From: JANXDG01 sp964561135
GTDB taxonomy: Bacteria > Elusimicrobiota > Endomicrobiia > DTEH01
Assembly (NCBI GenBank): GCA_964561135.1
Contig: CAZLOB010000069.1
Span: 1-13,582, forward strand
Direction: 5' to 3'
Length of the DNA stretch: 13,582 nucleotides
Shown here: piece by piece, positions 12,101 through 13,582 of the stretch
Numbering within the stretch: the first letter of the stretch is position 1
Layout of the letters: the number at the start of each line of letters is the position of its first letter
The notes under the pieces: generated by a model
What the model was told of the DNA's origin: nothing
The model's input: only the letters and a program-made list of their open reading frames with translations
Databases searched by the model: none
Made by a program: the position numbers and the translations under genes

Positions 12101-12830
12101 AGGTAGCGTAGAAGGACCTGCTTCACCTGTGTTAGTTTACAGAGTTGACCTAACACTACCATCTGCGCCATCAAAACCTGTCTCTGATTACGACAGGACA
12201 CAAAGAGAAATAACAGAAGGTGTATTCACAATAGAATGGTCTCCTTCATCTGATCCTGAATCAGGTATTATGGGATACGAAATACAAGAACGTGTTGATA
12301 CAAATCCTGTATGGAGAACAATAAGGTTTGTGCCTGGTAGTAGAACTTCATTCGTAGTAGGTAACAAAGACACACCAGATAATACACCAAGACCACAAGG
12401 ACATTTCTATTACTATAGAGTCAGAGCAAAAAATTATGCTGGTTCATACTCACCATGGTCTGAGATATCAAATGGTGTGTGTACAGGACTACCTAAAGAA
12501 GTTATATCACAAGTGTCAAACTATCCAAACCCTGTTGATATACGTCTTGGTGGTGAAGAAGGGAAAACATATATTGTGTATGTTCTAAACGAAGATGCTG
12601 AAGTTGTACTAACAATTTATGATCTACTTGGATACAAAGTTAGAGAATGGACGTTTAAAGCAGGTCAAGAAGGTGGTAGAAAAGGTGCAAACCGTGTCCC
12701 ACCTGAAGGATGGGATGGGACAAACGCTGCCGGACAAAAAGTTGCTAAAGGTGGCTACATTGCACAAATCAAAGTAAAATCATCCAAAGGTGTTGTTACT
12801 GCAATACGAAAAATTGGTGTCATAAGATAA
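3..12830 (+). CDS. Giant modular repeat protein, probably secreted/surface-exposed, 5' partial
   Basis: The frame is open from base 3 to a TAA at 12828-12830, giving at least 4,275 residues, and no start is present in the window. A TTG at 375 is the first formal start-like codon, but the 124 codons before it encode a recognisable Ig-like repeat in the same frame, so it is internal. Order of parts: Ig-like A domains (3-about 6100), acidic linker, eight B domains with acidic Ca-loop-like motifs (about 6195-11274), Asp/Gly-rich stretch, two FN3-like domains, C-terminal FlgD-Ig-like domain. Four C modules are inserted in the B and FN3 parts. Cysteine is rare (about 17 seen), there is no LPXTG motif, and no enzyme motif was recognised. 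The composition is Thr/Val/Pro/Asp-rich, as in extracellular beta-sandwich proteins. The inferred role is a surface stalk, adhesin or S-layer-like filament. The family is not one I can name, and secretion is inferred because the N-terminus is missing. Confidence 0.93.
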   Translation, partial: VTRNDVGWYIRTKDSVSPTLVNYRTANIRVNPNTATSLKIYLPGETHEWGETSAHPSATVPYGISGTPTNWTAGIPNTVVVNAVDDWNNRNDTDASPVKLTPTDPFVSAQTYGLVNGSWTYTFTLVTAGTHTFVAEDQEAPLLNTYRSSVFTVDVSTWGKQLHITLPGETYVPGMPPYDVDEQNGIGGNGGKSGEPLVQTAGVPFTITVRAVDSFYNLLTDEVSLVRVVASISAYAPDIGQPYEGYVVEPEEASLVGGVSTFTVTLLTAHSTWTIEALDVDANPDLAKGRARVYVKPNNPTKLQVIVPDEIENPGSSFGRIGSIRTQTAGVGFTVKVNLCDDYWNRVKEGSMPLVSIWTSDPYDIHPTALTLVNGQRLFSVTLVTASSVTITASGGGYIMGVSSEVPVVPNVPAKLLVVVPPQQQVNGKNTEPVGRTNVAVTTQTAGVPFTVTIYAVDNYYNFVSTVVQTITVTTSDDYDTDPGNVTMINGVATVNIDFRTAGFQTVTAVDNDPNSPLLMSHTSSLIPVKSGSAKKLHICAPGEIYDPGRPPYVPGSAIGGKQGSPQNQTAGVAFDVVIRITDDYWNLVEASSAGCRVATNDPYSPSNNIELTIYSSATISITLVSASSATADKVVYVEDIDGVDPTLSLGRTQNIFVTPGTPQKLLLVLPGQTLVGGHPQGKTGTPEVLVAGQQFTVTAAITDAYFNPTPGVSVTLQVDSPLDNFDTEPSPRDVDTATGKQYFDFTLVTAATHYLRVRDVDGVPPLYQEYPANPSDLAVTTFTVRPANAVKLQLILPGETPVPGKYNIEPYGKVGYPVNHTAGELWYATVRLVDAYYNLVTDVSPQPEVAIRTADPFDIEPSTEPLTSGQGVFPIVLRTAATWHYLIVEDVDEIDPLYASDQSPQFTVYPSTPTKLLVVVPNETFVPGSPYGKTGSVQDYVAGANFVATVYLVDDYNNRVRTGWLMPTVGIETWDPKDTEPSPKQLIDGANVFTLTPLHATSSWTLTAIDIDGEEPHYSSGTSSAIRIWPNVVHHMHIVDYPETVVAGTGFSAKVVLYDQYENKVSTGINWVNYAQDGYRVKFDGEYFPPPQTPELPSEYDWVVSDYGERTFTGIVLKKAGQRWIKTYQTNPLNTLISSERSCDPNPDRVGEEGEHGSIITYINVQPGPPASFFVIESTATAGTEFYTYEVKVPAGTRADWGKIQVIAYLSDTYANIVPLSGVPVEISVIDVVGSTGVVSYTSPVSDTSPPEPVYYAVTDSSGAVGLDPPLYYYGSKKLNDSARVRFSTGTIVGTTRRITTIGGTPYRLVVLNPPSELVAGNETPYIIIQRRDEFDNPTYQGDTWAQLVTNSLARNQQPQRNWDFRFAPGADNTLGPDYVIWFYNSIKSTSVAIIYYDEMSSIPEDEDGRPSSGKWTIQVQAFGNDPTRWASFDLLVKPDEITKAAFDNPQRRLTAGSPKEYTAIGPGPNSLEFEVELQDRWDNPVITTYPVTVLLSSIREPSRFNDSYSFSLSSRVVGGPAYGTPPVFETPITSFTIDAGSYYRQFYYLDTNASENYGVQPTTYPIIVATPLGQKGDGTPWAVAQQSVIIMPDRIRRIGIYGTYSIPPDPTYIQTLIAGVTSQPMMLATEDFYGNIAPILEADLSADNPRRIRIVSTSTGTVQFAIGSTSTWTTTEGIAYFRLGDRTTTFYIIDTLASVRYGVYDTTHTLFADTVVNPGMWTVGQRAYRVIPNIAHHLVVVTPPRRLIAGTTIQFDGTASDTSTMTVSAKGGPMVITKNGEPVFAGITVQIRDEFENVTISTEDIILSCEVLDSPQAYGSVDPTQDLDGAGWTLMTGGGNILSVLIPAGNDSGTFYYFDTVAGSHTMKVSGRTASGRDILPMYQQHYITPAPIKYFTIHHPFDISNPLRVHEPGLLTVKARDRYGNVATGDEINAQWYTGTIVFSHSGDPEKITLKDAINLTTYYTFVKEDAGVYNRLQLISQIQQTLKVFVTDYATIELSDEDPNKIYGYTADTFREVPVHSDGDVVTSGIVVEPADLVPVPYGDPDNPESTCDDSYDKKQELLEGTIYQGKTALFQGDGNTYEKPAPVPMLRLTLRVLPSNITETATWTQLRVDKKGTALPQDIWIGLYYDENGDGKFQGETVLDGASPDPLVRVGEYDALSNAWYFTGMSEFISAVPKNYFLCVRISTVAQAGTYLGLEINNHNYLTMVGVARVAANNFSIFTDTSAIKREEAKVYCVAEDIAASVETTRSTTVYQGQPNAGMLKIKIWTKEYTAYLNGFKITRTGTGVDNDIKGVALFIDDNGTGDPSSGDGIFQPALDRRVSDWVTFSTRAALVYLNNVQEISPSTITYFVSYKIADSAYVGTTHGAAIVDAADIRLGEGVVLPIPAYYSSLVTVIPTSDEMNLVDYNKTAPNNFSIPGAATQGDKDVVVARLTLQCLQRTAIWIGLKLDRYNPNRVNQPEDIENIKVYYDANGNGLFDKDIDELVTPTDKKYTFPVSYLKVDVSTTDTTIYLEDVSKIALSPTVDFSPFPEAPGRVVLSDGSENLEVVYFNGVDRENNALTGCLRGQEGTTARFHPKGAKVSGQAVLWILGNFFDLGPYRVGQEILSEVPKDYFVCVDINYLAKVHEASQIGISIKTTDYFKVVEPDFVANRFGIIGPKPEGKSESGIGSIMEYADAVTFRFVDISTEVVSFLQQAKTNIPICAMTIYTDQSEAWWQQINVYGVGTAADNNLLTDEIKYVKIWYDRDNNGMLNPDIDVCLATATFGNVGRPLMSQIVFPVQPKIITQHRAQAEKVSQRYFIAVDIEDNAYPEQTFGIEVSTWTDIVVSAPNYVDRSSTTIPFTSILRTIIPSPRMVTVDSEAMFLDNKGKVVVGTVQLATDISAEDTIIPLNIPSGAEIPPSGYAVIDNEIIRYSSVTAVGLVEVERGVEGSFAKAHSSGTIVGFTVIQGQKNVPLLKLTMYCSGFQVQLPSIKFARTQPSPLNGDDEDISTIKVYKDNGDGILNRDPETGYISHDVEKFLGSAQFGKGTDPAGIATVLLNDPDYNRGYALITTTPTVYWVVADISPAAKFTHPQIYNKNEVFGINISVPANFSLAPKEAGHWVSTATTQGIPAFPINSVVSAITPTVDTLFVEGEGILPPGVYQNQKNVAVLRLNFRSNRNTVTIKRIRVDMEGTAVDGDIALIKVWKDLNNNGIFDLEDTTRTATGEYPGLISFGTDRFSDKKVDIELKEPQVIDDRPGGVNLFISFDIAEFAQLFKKFSAVVADESYITVEVPDVVSFNIKPIKSADSTIYEAPSQVIARVYNYAKDIANLGGTYQAERNVPILRMKLRTDVAQAIWTRIRLEKTGSSADPLLPYGKNTDVAYIKIYKDANFNEQLDAADTLISEIESELVEEIPDDVKPPFLMVIKSSVSSVGSFPQNQPQLWVKVNDEIFEYTHITTATVDSAVYPALYITRRAHLETNTQYHPVGSKVRKCDMYYLNDDLNRQKEITLVQPQLISPTPQTYFVAYDISDIAIAGNAVGVKLIGKEAITIEYPNEASPQIEIEQDFQGTIVISDVYPYETSLVRINPVGLTIRAESLAPVQVPQRTKNVPFLIVSMNTDRNYVWVKRIYITQTGTVQTPGAVGGYGQGDLSSISLWLDNGDGFFSPTLDVFITSVSHPTVDFTAGAARIKFPGYGLYVSTAPTRFFIVGDIGKTDLAGFSTKDHYVGVEITSYKSFELTPQTAESHISNKFPLKSSLVLILDEFAPTVLPRWTVLAYKKIWANPFGDGYPAVDVSGDGKPDRVVMNGEIFVDIDEDGENDLEDLDGDGIKAELDLVGDGKPAIDMTGDGFLDVDLNCDGKPDSVLTDYNGDGIPEIDLSRDGVIDWGYIPERWTNKTTQLFAQWKKNNIAVDYRVGAGNVANVNNLTEAFAPGGWLSTGNRTKYTITNLSLQAAKVTRLVKSVSRLDTPPFDLFVESTDGFPAEKSDIYVGGEIMYYETKSENSFRITQRAKYDTLLQDHPAYTKVTNYGTYYRVRAVGQGSVEGPASPVLVYRVDLTLPSAPSKPVSDYDRTQREITEGVFTIEWSPSSDPESGIMGYEIQERVDTNPVWRTIRFVPGSRTSFVVGNKDTPDNTPRPQGHFYYYRVRAKNYAGSYSPWSEISNGVCTGLPKEVISQVSNYPNPVDIRLGGEEGKTYIVYVLNEDAEVVLTIYDLLGYKVREWTFKAGQEGGRKGANRVPPEGWDGTNAAGQKVAKGGYIAQIKVKSSKGVVTAIRKIGVIR
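3105..6100 (+). repeat. Divergent Ig-like A domains (A8-A14)
   Basis: Seven further repeats of roughly 120-160 residues start near 3105, 3516, 3921, 4332, 4791, 5211 and 5685. They keep the opening hydrophobic strand (HHMHIVDYP, YRLVVLNPP, HHLVVVTPP), the AG motif (VVAGTGF, LVAGNET, LTAGSPK, LIAGTTI) and D-x-[YFW]-x-N (DQYENKV, DEFDNPT, DRWDNPV, DFYGNIA, DRYGNVA). They lose PGET and DP[FY]D. The D-x-Y-G-N-x-[VA] form is the signature of invasin/Big1-type Ig domains, which supports homology with the upstream group and an extracellular stalk role. The last copy has lost the TAG motif (HEPG instead). Boundaries are approximate, because loop lengths vary. Confidence 0.78.
6101..6194 (+). other. 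Acidic linker between A and B domain arrays
   Basis: This short, Pro/Asp/Glu-rich coding stretch (including EPADLVPVPYGDPDNPE and TCDDSYDKK) matches neither the A nor the B consensus. It marks the switch between the two repeat architectures and is probably a flexible hinge. No other signal was seen. Confidence 0.5.
7527..7769 (+). repeat. C module copy C1, nested in domain B3
   Basis: About 81 residues, located after the acidic loop of B3 and before the second half of that domain resumes at ILGNFFDLG and YFVCVDI. Key features are an IYL strand, LEVVYF, then CLRGQEGTTARFHPKGAKV. The R-x9-H-x5-V spacing is shared exactly by all four C copies. The RGxxGTxAxxHxxG string recalls a motif I associate with phage tail/structural proteins. 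That link is from memory and unverified. Confidence 0.75.
8652..8855 (+). repeat. C module copy C2, at the N-terminal edge of domain B5
   Basis: About 68 residues placed just before the opening strand of B5 (IQGQKNVPLLKL). It contains EIIRY, then ERGVEGSFAKAHSSGTIV, giving the same R-x9-H-x5-V spacing as the other copies. Unlike C1 and C3, it does not split the B domain in its middle. Confidence 0.72.
10242..10448 (+). repeat. C module copy C3, nested in domain B7
   Basis: About 69 residues inserted after the acidic loop of B7 (DANFNEQLDAADT) and before its second half (MYYLNDD through YFVAYDIS). This is the same relative site as C1 in B3. It contains WVKVNDEIFEY, then RRAHLETNTQYHPVGSKV. 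The RG-x-x-GT part has drifted, but R-x9-H-x5-V is kept, counted from the second Arg. Confidence 0.7.
11334..11639 (+). repeat. Asp/Gly-rich Ca-binding-like decapeptide stretch
   Basis: About 100 residues with nine closely spaced acidic turns: FGDGYPAVD, VSGDGKPD, DIDEDGEND, DLDGDGIKAEL, DLVGDGKPAI, DMTGDGFLDV, DLNCDGKPD, DYNGDGIPEI, DLSRDGVID. In the middle and at the end the beat is close to ten residues, D-[LMY]-x-x-DG-x-x-[EAD]-[IVL]. This resembles thrombospondin type-3 and dockerin calcium loops in tandem. It separates the B array from the FN3 domains and could act as a calcium-dependent rigid spacer. Calcium binding is inferred from composition only. Confidence 0.8.
11658..12155 (+). 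other. FN3-like domain 1, interrupted by module C4
   Basis: The first part has a Trp-containing strand (LFAQWKKNN) and TKYTITNLSL. After the C4 insert it resumes at GTYYRVRAVGQGSVEGPASPV, a canonical FN3 F/G strand pattern (TYYxRVxAxxxxGxGxxS). Removing bases 11850-12059 gives a domain of about 96 residues, the usual FN3 length. The fold assignment rests on these motifs only. Confidence 0.65.
11850..12059 (+). repeat. C module copy C4, nested in an FN3-like domain
   Basis: About 70 residues between TKYTITNLSLQ and GTYYRVRAVGQG, which are adjacent strands of an FN3-like fold. It contains DIYVGGEIMYY, then QRAKYDTLLQDHPAYTKV, again with R-x9-H-x5-V. It is the most diverged copy around the RG motif, and the only one outside the B array. 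Confidence 0.7.
12156..12494 (+). other. FN3-like domain 2
   Basis: About 113 residues beginning LPSAPSKPVSDYD. Motifs include IEWSPSSDPESGIMGYEIQE (the common bacterial FN3 strand B/C pattern W-x-P-S-x-D-x-x-SGI-x-x-YE) and HFYYYRVRAKNYAGSYSPWS (strands F/G). The domain is intact, unlike the preceding FN3, and leads directly into the C-terminal domain. Confidence 0.82.
12495..12827 (+). other. C-terminal FlgD-Ig-like / T9SS-like domain
   Basis: The last 111 residues start with VSNYPNPV, followed by YIVYVLNEDAEVVLTIYDLLG. They continue through a Gly-rich turn to GWDGTNAAGQKVAKGGYIAQI and end in RKIGVIR. This order (YPNP, Y-x-L-x-x-x-x-x-V-x-L-x-IYDLLG, WDGTN-x-x-G-x-x-V-x-x-GxYI) is that of FlgD Ig-like C-terminal domains. 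It overlaps in look with type IX secretion sorting domains. In known proteins such tails mark export and attachment at the outer surface. Whether this organism has a T9SS cannot be told from the window. Confidence 0.78.
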
Positions 12831-12843
12831 GAAGAATAACAAA

Positions 12844-12883
12844 GTGAAAAAAGTTGTTAAACTTTAAAACATAAATTTTTCAC
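12844..12883 (+). terminator. Stem-loop just after the giant gene; possible weak terminator or mRNA 3' end
   Basis: GTGAAAAA (12844-12851) pairs with TTTTTCAC (12876-12883) as an 8-bp outer stem. Inside, AAAGTT (12850-12855) can instead pair with AACTTT (12860-12865) around a GTTA loop. The pairing is A-T rich and no clear T-tract follows, so rho-independent termination is doubtful. Confidence 0.3.
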
Positions 12884-12898
12884 ACTACATAAAATTTA

Positions 12899-12954
12899 TA
12901 GGGCAAAACCTTTAGGTTTGCAATTTTCATTTGCAAGGATAAAGCCTTGACCTA
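12899..12954. repeat. Imperfect palindromic multi-hairpin intergenic element
   Basis: Three adjacent hairpins lie in 56 bases. The left arm is GCAAAACC/GGTTTGC, with one bulged base. In the middle, two TTGCAA copies (12918-12923 and 12931-12936), each self-complementary, flank a 7-base loop. The right arm is CAAGG/CCTTG (12934-12938 and 12945-12949). The outer ends TAGG (12899-12902) and CCTA (12951-12954) are also complementary, so the whole could fold cloverleaf-like. It has the look of a dispersed REP/MITE-type intergenic repeat. Only one copy is in the window, so repetition in the genome is not shown. Confidence 0.45.
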
Positions 12955-13041
12955 CATGTGGAAAAAATAAAAAATATCGTATGTATAAATTTGTAGAGCA
13001 CAGATTGCAGTTGAAGAATTAACACTCGCCTTTTTAAACTA
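12955..13041. other. Non-coding AT-rich spacer, nothing recognised
   Basis: The remainder of the intergenic region between the palindromic element and the promoter is AT-rich. It holds no ORF of note and no RNA gene that I recognise. Confidence 0.5.
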
Positions 13042-13070
13042 TTGAAACCAAAATTATATTTTGCTATAAG
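13042..13070 (+). promoter_or_regulatory. Sigma70-type promoter for the cyclophilin gene
   Basis: A -35 box TTGAAA (13042-13047) and a -10 box TATAAG (13065-13070) each match the consensus at 5 of 6 positions and are separated by exactly 17 bases. Transcription would start near 13077, leaving a leader of about 38 bases before the ATG at 13115. In an AT-rich region such matches can arise by chance, but spacing and position are ideal. Confidence 0.55.
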
Positions 13071-13114
13071 AAAACATTCTGTATTTAAACGCTTAATGGG
13101 TTAATATAAGAAAG

Positions 13115-13582
13115 ATGAAAAAAAATTTTTTTATTTTATTCATCATTTCTTCATTTTGTTTAGCACAAAAAATTGATGAGAAAAAATTTTTAGTGGGTTA
13201 CCAAAAGGATACTATGCTGCAATTGTTACAGATTTTGGTACAATAGTTTTTGAACTTTATGAAAAACAAGCACCTAAAACTGTGAAAAATTTTGTTGACT
13301 TAGCTTTAGGGAAGAAAAAATGGGTTGACCCATATACAGGTAAAAAAGTTAAAAAAAGATTTTATGATGGACTTATATTTCATCGTGTGATACCAAATTT
13401 TATGGCACAGACTGGCTGTCCAAAAGGTGATGGCACTGGCGGGCCTGGATACGAGTTTGAAGACGAGTTTTATGAGGGATTAATTTTTGACAGGCCAGGC
13501 CGTGTTGCAATGGCAAACCGCGGTCCTAATACTAATGGATCACAGATATTTATTACTGTTGTTCCAACACCATGGCTTAATA
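13115..13582 (+). CDS. Exported cyclophilin-type peptidyl-prolyl cis-trans isomerase, frameshifted and 3' partial
   Basis: Translation from the ATG at 13115 gives a short signal peptide (MKKNFFILF core, SSFCLA, likely signal peptidase I cleavage before QKIDE) but stops at 13244-13246. The catalytic domain lies in another frame, open from 13180 to the window edge: LPKGYYAAIVTDFGTIVFEL, APKTVKNFVDLA, FYDGLIFHRVIPNFMAQTG, GTGGPGYEFEDEF, MANRGPNTNGSQIFITV, PTPWLN. Cyclophilin active-site residues are present (Arg in FHRVIP, Phe-Met-x-Gln in FMAQ, Gln and Phe in SQIFI, Trp in PWLN). A Lys-rich insert (WVDPYTGKKVKK) before FYDGL is usual in many bacterial exported forms. One extra base in the A6T5 run (13181-13191) would join signal peptide and domain cleanly. 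Predicted to catalyse proline isomerisation during folding of exported proteins. The start is chosen by the signal peptide; the preceding AAGAAAG is only a weak ribosome site. Confidence 0.85.

Noticed and set aside
12844..12883. Confident rho-independent terminator
   Set aside because: A stem-loop is present, but its stem is A-T rich and no T-tract follows it. It is therefore listed only with low confidence.
13181..13191. Programmed -1 ribosomal frameshift in the cyclophilin gene
   Set aside because: The codons at the run do not form a standard X-XXY-YYZ slippery heptamer, because the base before AAA AAA is G. No clear downstream stem-loop was seen, so an indel is simpler. Kept only as an alternative in the findings.
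12831..13582. Operon between the giant gene and the cyclophilin
   Set aside because: A 284-base gap with a palindromic element and a well-formed promoter separates them, which argues for independent transcription.

Overview
The window is dominated by one protein-coding gene. A single plus-strand reading frame is open from base 3 to the TAA at 12828-12830, giving at least 4,275 residues, and it runs off the left edge, so the true start lies outside the window. The DNA is AT-rich, with many AGA/AGG codons. Together with a giant modular secreted protein ending in a FlgD-Ig/T9SS-like tail, this suggests an uncultured Gram-negative-type bacterium from a candidate lineage (Elusimicrobiota, Omnitrophota, WOR-3, Desantisbacteria and similar groups carry such proteins). 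The taxon cannot be fixed from this sequence alone.

Layout of the giant protein: (i) bases 3-3104 hold the end of one Ig-like domain and eight complete, closely related ones (A0-A7), with a PGET-like strand, a (Q)TAG motif, D-x-aromatic-x-N and mostly a DP[FY]D-like segment. (ii) Bases 3105-about 6100 hold seven divergent relatives (A8-A14) that look more like invasin/Big-type Ig domains. (iii) A short acidic linker follows. (iv) Bases about 6195-11274 hold eight copies of a second domain (B1-B8), each with an EF-hand/dockerin-like acidic loop. (v) Bases 11334-11639 encode an Asp/Gly Ca-binding-like stretch with a roughly ten-residue beat. (vi) Two FN3-like domains and a C-terminal FlgD-Ig-like domain end the protein. 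A third module (C1-C4, about 70-80 residues), with exact R-x9-H-x5-V spacing, occurs four times. Two copies sit inside B domains at the same place, one at the front of a B domain, and one splits an FN3 domain. This nested module is the most unusual feature of the window.

Between 12831 and 13114 there is a non-coding stretch with a stem-loop just after the stop, an imperfect multi-hairpin palindromic element, and a good sigma70-type promoter. The promoter serves a second gene, from 13115 to beyond the right edge, that encodes an exported cyclophilin-type peptidyl-prolyl isomerase. As given, that gene is broken by a one-base frameshift at an A6T5 run between the signal peptide and the catalytic domain.

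The giant protein is probably a secreted or surface-anchored, calcium-stiffened, stalk- or adhesin-like filament. The isomerase could assist folding of exported proline-rich proteins, but its separate promoter means the adjacency is not evidence of an operon.
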